From assembly GCA_008921705.1 (NCBI GenBank), contig VFFE01007657.1, positions 438,857 to 502,856 on the forward strand: a DNA stretch of 64,000 bases, given 5' to 3'. Shown here piece after piece: positions 50,270 through 60,900 of the stretch; the stretch's first letter is position 1, and each line of letters starts with the position of its first letter. This DNA comes from Burhinus oedicnemus (taxonomy: Eukaryota; Chordata; Aves; Charadriiformes; Burhinidae). The notes beneath the pieces are model-generated. The model searched no databases. It was not told the origin of the DNA and worked only from the letters and a program-made list of their open reading frames with translations. Made by a program: the position numbers and the translations under genes.

Positions 50270-50969
50270 CCCTGATGAGAAGGACTTGGGGGTACTGGTG
50301 GACGAAAAGCTGGACATGAGCTGACAATGTGCACTTGCAGTCCAGAAGGCCAACCACATCCTGGACTGCATCAAAAGAAGCGTGGCCAGCAGGTTGCGGG
50401 CGGTGATTCTGCCCCTCTACTCTGCTCTCATGAGACCCCACCTGGAATACTGTGTCCAGCTCTGGAGCCCCCAACATAAGAAGGACATGGACCTGTTGGA
50501 GCAGGTCCAGAGGAGGGCCACAAAAATGATCATAGGGCTGGAACACCTCTCCTATGAGGACAGGCTGAGAGAGTTGGGGCTGTTCAGCCTGGAGAAGAGA
50601 AGGCTCCAGGGAGATCTTATAGCGGCCTTCCAGTATCTGAAAGGCACTTAGAAGAAAGATGGGGACAAACTTTTCAACAGGGCCTGTTGCAATAGGACAA
50701 GGGGTAATGGTTTTAAACTAAAAGAGGGAAGATTTAGACTAGATATAAGGAAGAAATTTTTTACAGTGAGGATGGTGAAACAGTGGGATGGGTTGCCCAG
50801 AGAGGTGCCCAGAGGTAGATTTGCCATCCCTGGAAACATCCAAGGTCAGGTTGGACGGGGCTCTGAGCAACCTGATCTAGCTGAAGATGTCCCTGCTCAT
50901 TGCAGGGAGATTGGACTAGATGACCTTTAAAGGTACCTTCCAACCTAAACTATTGCATGATTCTATGAT
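50270..50969 (+). mobile_element. CR1 LINE fragment, 3' 700 bp
   Basis: Plus-strand CR1. It enters in the ORF2 segment encoding [15 protein letters not shown], passes an in-frame TGA directly after it ('catgagctgacaatgtgc'), and runs through the ORF2 C-terminus and a full 3' UTR. It ends 'attgcatgattctatgatt'. Compared with the copy at 184-825 it is better preserved and belongs to the same general subfamily (both share [19 protein letters not shown]). Confidence 0.95.
50382..50651 (+). pseudogene. CR1 ORF2 C-terminal remnant (89 codons)
   Basis: An 89-codon frame equivalent to the remnant at 528-797. Its start reads [19 protein letters not shown], followed by [18 protein letters not shown] and ending at AAFQYLKGT. 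It is the C-terminal tail after the reverse transcriptase core and contains no catalytic residues. The apparent ATG corresponds to a valine codon in other copies and is not a genuine start. Confidence 0.92.
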
Positions 50970-52159
50970 TAAATTTAAATCTTCTAAATACAGACAACCA
51001 AAGAAGAACTTATTCATACAGACTGCCTCCACAGGTGGAGAGTTTGCTTCTACTTTAACATCTGTAGTACCATTGGATAAGAAGTATATATTAATCAGAA
51101 GTCAACTCAACTAAATTCTAAAATTTCAACACTAGGAACTTTAAATGGGTTTCAGTTCCAAATCATAAACACATAAATTTAGTTCTGAAGGGCAGGTGTC
51201 TATGTAGGACAAAGTCAGGTACTCTTCTACTGTAATCAGCTGATGTCTAGAGGAGCATTCAACTGGACAAAGTTAGCCACTCTTCAGAAGTAGTTCCTTC
51301 CTTTTTTTTCTCACTGTTTCTTTCTCAGTAGTTAGTATAGGTCAACTATATGAATATTTAACAGCTAAACTTCAGATGAGTTTAAATGTTAACATACAGA
51401 AAATAAGTAGGGTGAAGTAACATCCGAGTTGTTCATGTGTTCACTTTAAGTGATTTCTTCATTTGCCATAAAGTTAATTGGAAGTGGTATTTTCACAGTA
51501 TAAGAATTATCTTTGCTTGAATTTTTGTTTAATTTCTCTTCAACTGAAAGCTCTTAAACCAAAATGAAGCCTCAAATCTGTTTAAAATACATTTTGTTTC
51601 AGAAGATGAATTCCTTAAATGTGAGAAAATAAACAAATTTTATATCTTCTTTCCAATAACATCTCAGGAGACATTTTTTTAATTGAGATTTTTTCTTAAC
51701 TGCAAAGATTGATGTTCTTTGAAAAACTGTATTTTTCATCAGTAATTTCCAAATTCTTTCTTTTTGTGAATTATGCTAAAAAGAAGGTAATACATATTGC
51801 AATTTCTTGTCTTTTTCTATACTTTCTAACTCACTCACTCTTTCTATGATTCCTCACCACTAATTTTTTTCCATGAAAAAGGTACAGGACATATTCTAAC
51901 CAGGTCTTAAGATTAGTGGAGAATGTGAACATAAAATATTTGAATTAACAACCTATGAGACATCTTGACTTCATTTATTCCAGGATAAAATTATTGACAT
52001 TTCAATCAAAATTCTTCAATAACAAAATATTTTCTAAAATTCTAAAGTTTTCCAATGAAAATTAAAAAAATCCCCACCTCTCAGTGACTGCCAGGCAGTG
52101 TTGGCTATTATGGTGTCTCAGTTTCTACATCTTTATTCATTTCTTCATATTAGTTCCTA
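50970..52159. other. AT-rich unique sequence between two CR1 copies
   Basis: No gene or repeat recognised in about 1.2 kb of AT-rich DNA. Confidence 0.5.
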
Positions 52160-52844
52160 TATTTTCCTGTTCAATATATTCATCAATGAACTGGATGAAG
52201 GGATAGAGTGTACCATCAGCAAGTTTGCTCATGACACCAAACTGGGAGGGGTGGCTGACACACCGGAAGGCTGTGCTGCCATTCAACATGACCTGGACAG
52301 GCTGGAGAGTTGGGCAGAGAGAAACCTCATGAAGTTCAACAAGGGCAAGTGTAAGGTCCTGCACCTGGGGAGGAATAACCCCATGCACCAGTACAGGTTA
52401 GGGGTTGACCTGGTGGAAAGCAGCTCTGTGGAAAGGGACCTGGGAGTCCTGGTGGACAACAGGATGACCATGAAGCAGCAATGTGCCCTTGTGGCCAAGA
52501 AGGCCAATGGCATCCTGGGGTGCGTCAAGACGTGTGTGGCAAGCAGGTCACGGGAGCTTATCCTCCCCCTCTACTCTGCCCTGGCGAGGCTGCATCTGGG
52601 GTCCTGTGTCCAGTTCTGGGCTCCCCAGTGCAAGAAGGACAGGGAACTGCTGCAGAGGTTACAGCAGAGGGCTACAAAGATGATTAAGGGGCTGGACCAT
52701 CTTTCTTCTGAGGAAAGGCTGAGGGACTTGGGTCTTTTTAGTCTGGAGAAGAGAAGGCTCAGAGGGGACCTCATCAATGCTTACAATATTAAAAGGAGGG
52801 TTCTAGGAGGATGGCACCAGTCTTTTTTCGGTGGTGCCCAGTGA
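52098..52844 (+). pseudogene. CR1 ORF2 reverse transcriptase C-terminal frame, 248 codons
   Basis: The longest open frame in the window. About the first 22-25 codons come from unique flanking DNA. True CR1 sequence starts near residue 24 with [16 protein letters not shown]. The catalytic box reads FAHD (residues 43-46) instead of FADD, so the first catalytic aspartate is changed to histidine, which should abolish polymerase activity. Downstream are [27 protein letters not shown] and the C-terminal [20 protein letters not shown]. The frame then leaves the family consensus ([14 protein letters not shown]). No stop codon interrupts it, although it is only a fragment of ORF2 and lacks the endonuclease and most of the polymerase. 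Confidence 0.93.
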
Positions 52845-53113
52845 TAGGACAAGAGGTAATGGGCACAAACTCGGATGTAGGAAGTTCCATCTAAACCTGA
52901 GGAGGAACTTCTTTTGTTTGAGGGTGGCAGAGCACTGGAACAGTCTTCCCAGAGAGGTGGTGGAGTCTCTGACTCTGGAGACATACAAAACCTGCCTGGA
53001 CACCATCTTGTGCAACCTGTTCTAGGTGAACCTGCTCTGGCAAGGGGTTCAACTAGATAATGTCCACAGGTCCTTTCCAACCCTGGTGATTCTGGGTGAT
53101 TCTGTGATTCTGG
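52160..53113 (+). mobile_element. CR1 LINE fragment, about 950 bp, second subfamily
   Basis: Plus-strand CR1 entering at the reverse transcriptase segment [16 protein letters not shown] and ending 'gattctgtgattctgg'. Its tail octamer is GATTCTGT rather than ATTCTATG. Its protein uses [20 protein letters not shown] in place of [19 protein letters not shown], so it belongs to a different CR1 subfamily from the copies at 0.2 and 50.3 kb. It is 5'-truncated within ORF2. Confidence 0.95.
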
Positions 53114-55228
53114 AGTATCTTTACTCTTCCTTAACAGAAAGCAGGCTAACTACTTTATCCTCTTGACTGAATACTATCTTGTGGCTATGCTATACTCCAT
53201 TTAAAGCATGCATTTTAAGCCACACTAATGTGCAATTGCATAAATGCAAACACATGGAAATACTACCTCAGGAACAATTTCAACTATTAGTCCAAGTGAG
53301 ACACATGGTATTTGGGTGTGCAGTACTACAAGCCTAATTGAACAGGCAATTGCCAATGAACCTTTAAAAGTAGTTCTATTGCACATACAAAATAATTGCA
53401 TATACAATTGGGCTTTGTCTTGCATTGTGCTTCACAGATTTATTTTTAAATAATAGCTCACTTCTTACAGCATTACTTTTCTCTGAGCAAATTATTATTC
53501 CTTCAGGTTTTATTTGTTTCTGTGTATTTGGATTTATGATTTCTTTCTTTTCGGTTCTAATATGACAGCAATTTTCCTCCCAGTTAAGAAAAAAAAGAAT
53601 ACTACTAGGGAAGAGTTTACTAAATATCTTTTATGTGTGTTTATTTTCGTCAGTAATATTCTCACAATCTTCCAAAATCAGTATATTTAGACAGACTTTC
53701 ATAACTGGTCCTTAGATAAATAGAGAAAAAAAAATATTTCTGTATTATTTTTCAGGATATATATTTTGCTCCTATCAGAACACATATGCAAAGCCATAGG
53801 AGTAAGAGAAACTAGAAAACATTTTGTATCAGATCATTTGGAAAAAATATAGGTATCGTCATTTGGGCAGTGTGGGCTCTTCTTGACAATAAGTAATTTT
53901 AGTCCAAAAGCACTGAGTAAGCTGGGGAAAGCGGTTTCAACAAGTGTCTTTTTGTGCCAGATACTGAGACAAACAAACAAAATAGCTTAGCAAAAGAGAT
54001 GCACTAACCTGTACCAAACTTTCTATTTTGCAATGTCCAGTGCCTAATCACATTGTGTGAGCATTTATGGAGCTGGTAGACCAGATTTAGCTTTTCAGAG
54101 TTGGTATTAATCTGAAATTCTCCATCTCCTGAGCTTCTCTTTTACGAATACCAGTGAGTGCTTCAAATTACATTACTTTAATCTTTAATTTTAACAGAGA
54201 TACCTTGAATAGAAGCAGATGTAGCTCATTTGATATGCATTAAAGCAATGTAGGGAAAAACAGCGACTGAGAATTCTTCAGCCCTCTTTCTCTCACCTAT
54301 GGCTTTTATGGCATGCATGCAATATCATATGATACAGGTGAGGCTGCATGTCTATCCAGCCTTCCCAGTTAGATCAGGACTGTGTCTATTCCAGGTTGTG
54401 CAATCAGAAAAACAAAGATATATTTTGGTTCTGCCTCTTGAGTTCTTGTTTAAACATGAACAAATTAATCAACTACCTCTTTAGGTAGGAAATGTTGCAT
54501 TCAAAATTGCCACTGACAAATGTGTTTCAGGAAGCGCGATGGTAGTTTGGGTTGTTTTTCATTTCTTGTTATTTGCAGCAAAAGAAGACAGGGTGAATTA
54601 ATTTGAGACAGAATAGATGGGAGATGAGATGGAGCTAATTTAGAAGCTCTGTAAAACTGTTTCTGTCTTTTCCTTATACCACTTATGACAGGAAAGCAAA
54701 TGCATACTCATAATAATTCTGCTGGCATCAACGGAGTTACTCTGTGGAATAATTTGACCTTCAAAATCCAGTTTTCCATTTCCTTTACACCTTTTTGAAA
54801 TCACAGATATACGCTCTGAATAAACTCAATAATTGTGGTATTTTGGTGGTTTATATCTACTTTGCATGTGGATTAGTAATTAAGTTAGTAAGTGGTAAGG
54901 TTATTAAAATGTGGGATGACTGTACCACTTCAAAGCAACCCCCTCAATGCTGCATCACGATTAATATTGTTTAAATATTGTAACTGTGATATTGATTAAA
55001 TACTGACGAGGCATTATATGAGATTTAATAAAAGCACTTTAAAGGCTTCTAGTGTCATGTGGTTGACAAAACATACATACAGATGTCTCAATTTATCTTT
55101 TGTATAAATGCAGCATTTTATTTGGATTATTGTTTACCACACATTAAGGTGGAAAAGCTTCTGGAGGCCATGTAGGATACTGCTGTCTTTTCAGATACGA
55201 CTAGACACCTGTTCTTCTTCAGTTGAAT
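53114..55228. other. AT-rich unique sequence, no feature seen
   Basis: About 2.1 kb without a supported gene, repeat family or RNA gene. Small frames near 53225-53453 overlap on both strands without any motif. Confidence 0.45.
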
Positions 55229-55540
55229 TCAAACCTGACACAATTGCTGACATCCCCAGAGGAGCCCAGCTAGATTTTCAGTAGTATCTAGCAAGTAGGA
55301 TCTCAATTCAGCCGTCCACACACCAGTGTCTGGTGTTATTTGAGGTTCCACCCTAGAGATCCCATGACATTCTGCAGTTATACCAGTAAGGCAAGAATCC
55401 CTCCAGGGCCCTGTGTTCTTTCTGCCGCTTCCATGCCAATGGGTCTGATTAGCTCTTGTCGCGTTAAAAGGAATGTAGTTTTGATATTTTTCTGTCAGAG
55501 TCCCAGGACTTTCATTGATTTGTCTATCAGATCCCAGCAA
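55229..55540 (-). other. Open frame next to an LTR, possible retroviral relic
   Basis: A 103-codon minus-strand frame ends 12 bp from the inferred 3' border of the LTR at 55552-56277. Its translation has three N-glycosylation sequons (NES, NAT, NQT) and four cysteines, two of them in WGCQQLCQV near its end. That pattern would suit a secreted or envelope-type surface fragment. However, the position just downstream of a 5' LTR would normally hold the leader and gag. No retroviral hallmark motif is visible, so it may be chance or a rearranged internal remnant. Confidence 0.3.
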
Positions 55541-55560
55541 AGGACTTTCGCTGAGTCAGA

Positions 55561-55635
55561 TTATTAGTTATTAGTTATTTTATTAGTTATTAGTTATTTT
55601 TATTAGTTATTAGTTATTTTATTAGTTATTTTATT
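55561..55635 (-). repeat. 20-bp minisatellite, about 3.7 copies, in the LTR 3' region
   Basis: Three consecutive 20-bp units at 55561-55580, 55581-55600 and 55601-55620, followed by a partial copy. Each unit is built from ATTAGTT and ATTTT blocks. On the minus strand the units carry AATAAA at plus-strand positions 55579-55584, 55599-55604, 55618-55623 and 55630-55635. The one nearest the LTR body (55630-55635, CTCTCAATAAAA) is most likely the original polyadenylation signal and the others are duplicates. Confidence 0.85.
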
Positions 55636-55874
55636 GAGAGTGACAGAACAGGTTCGAGATTGCCATTGTTAAATTCACTGACTACAATAGTGCTACTAAT
55701 TAAGGTTAATATTGTTGGCAAAAATAATAATAACAGCCCAGGGGTAACAGTCACCAGAGGGTGAAAGGTGCAGCACTTACCCAGCCTGGGGTAGAGGGAG
55801 AGAACACAGCCCGTCGACTGGTCCGTTAGGTATTGAGGTTCTTCTCTCCCAATTTAACAGTCATTTTCTCTGTC

Positions 55875-55881
55875 TTTTTAT
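55875..55881 (-). promoter_or_regulatory. TATA-like box of the LTR
   Basis: The minus strand reads GGGATAAAAAGACAG, a TATA-like element in the middle of the LTR, about 245 bp upstream of the first AATAAA. The spacing suits a U3/R boundary about 25-30 bp downstream. Confidence 0.45.
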
Positions 55882-56277
55882 CCCCAAAATTATGAGGTTT
55901 CCCTTCGCTAGGTGACGTGTAGTATGATTTGGGTGGAGAGGTGAGAGCTATAGTCATATATGTTTAGCATGATCTCGATAATCTTCATTAGCATATGCAG
56001 GGGTGTCAACTTTAATATGCATTTCACAGGTAATGAGGCAGAGGTCAGTCATCCGGCACGATAGCCTTTCGAAGAAACAAAGAACTACACAAATTCCTGT
56101 TATCTTGTCTTCACTGATGAAAAGCAGGGCTGTCCTGCCTCCACAGGGCTCCCTCCTTATCTGCATTCTGTGCTGGCCAGGTGAGTGGAGACTCCCCTGG
56201 CCTGCACAAGAGATAGCAAGGCCAACATTAATTGTTCTTTAAGCACGGAGACTTTACCTCATTATCCAAATTCCACA

Positions 56278-56613
56278 ACTCTAGAGCACCTTGAATGGCC
56301 CTGAAGAAAAGCTTGTGTACAGGTGAAGTATCTAGTTCAGACATCACTACTTGGTGACAACCTCTTCCCATTTAACTCAAAAGTTCTCTAGTTATGTAGG
56401 AAACCTCTGCTTATATTTATTTAGACCACAAACTAAATATTGTGTTCTCAACTTGATATAGTTGCAAATATTTGGCATTTCTCTTCTTCTGTAGCCCATC
56501 TAGGTATTTCTCCACTTGACCCCTTGAAGGTGATTCCATTTAGTATCATCAGGGAAACCCTAACATGTATTAACAAGATGGACACAATTTGTCTGCCTAG
56601 CTGTAGGTATTTG
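56278..56613. other. Unique sequence between LTR and CR1
   Basis: About 340 bp with no feature beyond a 60-codon frame (56440-56622) of no recognised content. Confidence 0.5.
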
Positions 56614-57935
56614 GAATCATAGAATTGTTTTGGTTGGAAGAGACCTTTAAGATCATCAAGTCCAACTGTTAACCTAGCACTGCCAAGTTACCACTAAACC
56701 ACGTCCCTAAGTGCCACGTCTAAACGTCTTTTAAATACCTCCAGGAATGGTGACTCAACCACTTCCCCGGGCAGCCTATTCCAATGTTTGACAACCCTTT
56801 CAGTGAATAAATTTTTCCTAAAATCCAATCTAAACATCCCCTGGCACAACTTGAGGTCATTTCCTCTTGTCCTATCACTTGTTACTTGGGAGAAAAGACC
56901 AACCCCTACCTCTCTACAACCTTTCAGGTAGTTGTTTAGAGACTGATAAGGTCTCCCCTCAGACCCCCTTTCTCCAGGCTAAACAACCCCAGTTCCCTCA
57001 GTCTCTCCTCATAAGACTTGTGCTCTAGACCCCTCACCAGCTTCATTGCCCTTCTCTGGACACGCTCCAGCACCTCAATGTCCCTCCTGAAGTGAGGGGC
57101 CCAAAACTGAAAACAGTATTCAAGGTGGGGCCTCACTAGTGCCGAGTACAGGGGAATGATCACTTCTCTAGTCCTGCTTGCCACCCTATTCCTGATACAG
57201 GCCAGGATGTTATTGGCCTTCTTGGCCACCTGGGCACACTGCTGGCTCATATCCAACCGATTGTCGACCAACACCCCCAGGTCCTTTTCTGCTGGGCAGC
57301 TTTCCAGCCACTCTTCCCCAAACCTGTAGCACTGCATGGGGTTGTTGTGACCCAAGTGCAGGACCTGATACTTGACCTTGTTGAACTTCATACCATTGGC
57401 CTTGGCCCATCGATCTAGCTTGTCCAGATCCCTCTGTAGGGCCATCTGACCGTCAAGCAGATCAACACTCCCGCCCAACTTGGTGTGGTCCAGAAACTGA
57501 CTGAGGGTGCATTCGATCCCCTTGTCCAGGGGTTTGATAAAGATATTAAAAAGAACTGGCCCCAATACCGAGACCTGAGGAACACCACTTGTGACCAGCC
57601 GCCAACTGGATTTCACTCCATTCATCACAACTCTTTGGGCCTGACCATCTAGTCATTTTTTTACCCAGTGAAGTGTATGCCCATCCAAGCCATAAGCAGT
57701 CAGTTTCTCAAGGGGAATGCTGTGGCAAATGGTGTCAAAAGCTTTACTAAAGTCCACGTAGCCAACATCCGCAGCCTTTCCCTCATCCACTAAGCAGGTC
57801 ACCTTGTCATAGAAGAAGATCAGGTTATTTAAGCAGGACCTGCCTTTCATGAACTCATGCTGACTGGGCCTGATCACCTGGTTGTCCTGTATGTGCCACG
57901 TGACGGCACTCAAGATAATCAGCTCATCATGATTT
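56614..57935 (-). mobile_element. CR1 LINE fragment, about 1.3 kb, longest ORF2 remnant
   Basis: Minus-strand CR1 whose 3' end (plus strand 'gaatcatagaattgttttgg') lies at 56614. The 3' UTR is followed by ORF2 up to the reverse transcriptase fingers near 57935. Its 3' UTR and protein ([19 protein letters not shown]) mark a third CR1 subfamily. The octamer tail is a single degenerate copy. It is 5'-truncated and interrupted by a nonsense codon and a mutated catalytic box. Confidence 0.95.
56936..57913 (-). pseudogene. CR1 ORF2 reverse transcriptase, one nonsense codon
   Basis: Two minus-strand frames, 57653-57913 (86 codons) and 56936-57628 (230 codons), lie in the same reading frame and are separated by a single TGA at 57653-57655. 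It falls where the family has tryptophan in the KKWLDGR-like segment. The upstream part contains motif A (VDFSKAFDT). The downstream part has [16 protein letters not shown] (VPQG changed to VPQV), the catalytic box FLDH instead of [18 protein letters not shown], and the [19 protein letters not shown]-terminal block. About 325 codons are otherwise open. Loss of the second catalytic aspartate makes it inactive independently of the stop. Confidence 0.93.
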
Positions 57936-60900
57936 AGTGTCTTATAAGATATTCTGAGGTATCCTGGTATCCCCCCTGGCTGCCAGCTTCCAGTCTAGTA
58001 GTTCTTAGTCCTCCATATATCTGGCACTGTATCGACACAGTTTCTTGTGTACAATAAATTCCAGAAAAATGCAGATTTCAAATCTACTTACGTTTTGGAT
58101 TTTTTTTTTTTCTGTTGGCTAAGATTACATCATTCTTTTCTAGCTTACTGATGTTTTGTATTACATCCTCATGGACATAATTGCAACCTTATGCAAGAAG
58201 CCAGATGTACAGATTCCCAACAAAAGTCGGTAATTAGAAAAGAAATGGCAGAGTACATCAAATTATTATCTGATTTTTCCATTTTGCATTTCACTTATAA
58301 ACTTTTCTTGACTTAAGTCTACTATTTGCTAATGTTTACCTTACACAGTAAATAAGTGTTGCATTAATTGGTCATGTACAAGCTGTTCCGGTATCCAGAG
58401 ACAAGATCACTATGGCAATCCAAAATGATGAAAATCTGTCCAGAGTCCTTAGGACACAACAGGCTAGCATTTCAGAGATTGGATAGTTATATTAAAGTCT
58501 ACCATTATGATCCACTCACTTTTTACACTAATTTTTCACAGAAGTCGATAAATATCTGGGCTGCAAAATATGAAAACAAAATAAGAATGTAATATTTTGT
58601 TTAACAGCTTTTGCTTCTTGGGGTTTGCCAACAGAAGTAATGAGTGCTCAATGTAAAATATTTTTAAAAGATTCCAGCTTTCAGAAAATTTTAGTTATTC
58701 ATTTTTCTCAGTGCTCCAAAATAGTATGTCGAGGAATTAAAATAAGCACAGCAGGAAAAAGAATACTTGTCAAAAATCCGACTAAAGGTCATGTCTTATT
58801 CACTCACAAGAATATATGCATTATGTAACCTGTAGATAATAGATCTTTACATTTCTTGCATTATATGAAAGTTATATTACCAAGTATTCATACTTCTGTA
58901 AAATGATTTTATGTCTGCTGTAAAGATCAGAGTTGAATATATTGAAATTCTGGATACAAATGATTTCTTATCAGTCAGTAACCCTACTTTGCTGCCACTG
59001 TTTCAGTACACTGCCATTCAAAACTATTTTACACGGTTTGGACGAATATAAAGATTTTTTTAAAAACCTATAAAAACGTATGCTATTTATGTAATTTGCA
59101 ATTCCTGTCATTTGTAAAATGAAGAAAAAAAAATGTAGCTGTATAAATATCTATCACTTGAACAGAAGAATCTTGTTGTGCAGGGCTATTTATAAGCAAT
59201 GAATACACTGCATTCACAGAGCTACACAATATTATACCTTTGTGCTACTACACAGCAATTGTGGAAGATTTTGCAAAATGTTATTTTATTTCTCTTTGAA
59301 AGTGTCAGAAACCACATCTTCTATACCTTGAAGCATTCTGCTGCATTTAACTATTTCACAATTCAATACCAAGATACAATAAAATCTCCTCTTAATTATC
59401 CCAGTTAACTTGTGTAATAATTGCATTTTACAATATATGTAGCACACCCATTGTTATTATGAAAAAATAATCCCAAACTCTTCATAAATTCTGTTAAACA
59501 TTTAGGCTTGCATCAGATATTCAAATGTTCATAAGTTATCCAGATGTCTGTGTGTATTTCAGTCATAACTGCAACCACATGGGCTGTGTTTGGGTGTTAG
59601 GGCACTAGCAGCCCGGAATCCATGTCCAGTACAGACTGCAAATGAAGGCAAGCCAGATTCTGATGGCCTAGCAGATTTTATGGGGTTTGTTGTATATCTA
59701 ATTCCCTTAAGATCGTTACTCAGAGACAAATTGACGCTTATAGGTTTTTTGTTACAGCAGAATTTTAAAAGCATTTATTTTTGCTGCACATGCATTGTTG
59801 TTTAATACATTGTCATTCTTAAGAACCTATGAAATGCTAGGCTGCTGGAGATAAGTATAATAACAGTTTGAAGAGGAAAGCAGATTCACATTTTTCTATG
59901 TTCCTTCACCTACAACTGTATAGATTCAGAGTACTGAGATCCACTAATACTTTGTACATGTGTGCCTTTTCTATTGCAGTACCAATTTAAACAGCACTCC
60001 TTTGTTCAGTGTAATAATAGGAAAAATCCTGTGCTTGCATCACACATTTTTATAGGTTCAAGGAAGAGACAACTGACACAATGAAGATAGCAATACAAGA
60101 CAAATTTTAGCTGTTAAAATGAATGATAGCTGACAAGGACTGCCACTGAAAGATCCAAAAGGTCAAACAAATTTAAAATAAAATAAAATAAAAAATGCAC
60201 ATAAAAGAAGAAAAAATCAGAAGCCAAAGGAGTGAGAACATGTTGTAAAGGAAACATGATAAAAGACAGCTTCTGGCCTTTTGGGAAGACTAAAGGTGAA
60301 GGAGGAAGATAAAGTCATTTGTTGTTTCTGCTTCTGATAACAGCAGAAAGAGGAAAGTGAGACTGTCAGTACAGTGTTTTCAGTAAATAAATATATAAAT
60401 ATAACCATGCTGGCAGCAGTCAGGCGAAGTTTGATATGTTAAGCCATTTTAGAGGAGACTGCCACTGAGATTTCCAACCTGCTCTTCTGCCTTACAGGGC
60501 TGAGATAACATTTGTTAACATACTCAAACTTTGGCAGGCTTTTCCAAACCAAGAGGAGCTTGTGAAACTTTAGAATATTATCTGTCACTGCTTGAATGCT
60601 TTTCTTCCCGTAGATTTGTAAACTTCTTTATGTTGATTCCAAGTCTGCATCTCAAGATTATTTCACATGGCAAATCAAGGGAACATTTTGGGTGATGTCA
60701 CGTAGTCATACAGCACCACTGAAATTACTAAAATGTACCCAACATACCCGTGGGGCTGGCAGATAGGACACGGGACCTGCAGGAGAATTGGGCCATCTGT
60801 GGGTGGCAAGTATCAGCCGCGTGTGTTAGCATATAGTATCCAAAATGTCACCATGTTCAGGCACTAGAATTACACACCTTACTTCACTTTTAGTAAGAAT

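Larger units (their letters stand above)
55552..56277 (-). mobile_element. Endogenous retrovirus LTR with AATAAA-rich minisatellite
   Basis: About 726 bp. On the minus strand it opens TGTGGAATTTGGATAATGAG at 56277, has an ATAAAAA TATA-like box (plus-strand 55875-55881), then an R-like region, and ends in an AT-rich block with four AATAAA signals and the final CTGACTCA. The plus-strand borders are TG at 55552 and CA at 56277. The flanks (TTCGC and ACTCT) do not match, so it is not a clean solo LTR. Either the right-hand flank has been rearranged or internal sequence follows at lower coordinates. It is unrelated in sequence to the other three LTRs of this window. Confidence 0.65.

Noticed and set aside
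53225..53453. Overlapping frames on both strands
   Set aside because: Mirror-image chance frames in a patch poor in stops; no family resemblance.
59559..59805. Mirror open frames with an acceptor-like CTTCATTTGCAG
   Set aside because: Only a 25-codon tail follows the acceptor and no matching upstream exon is apparent.
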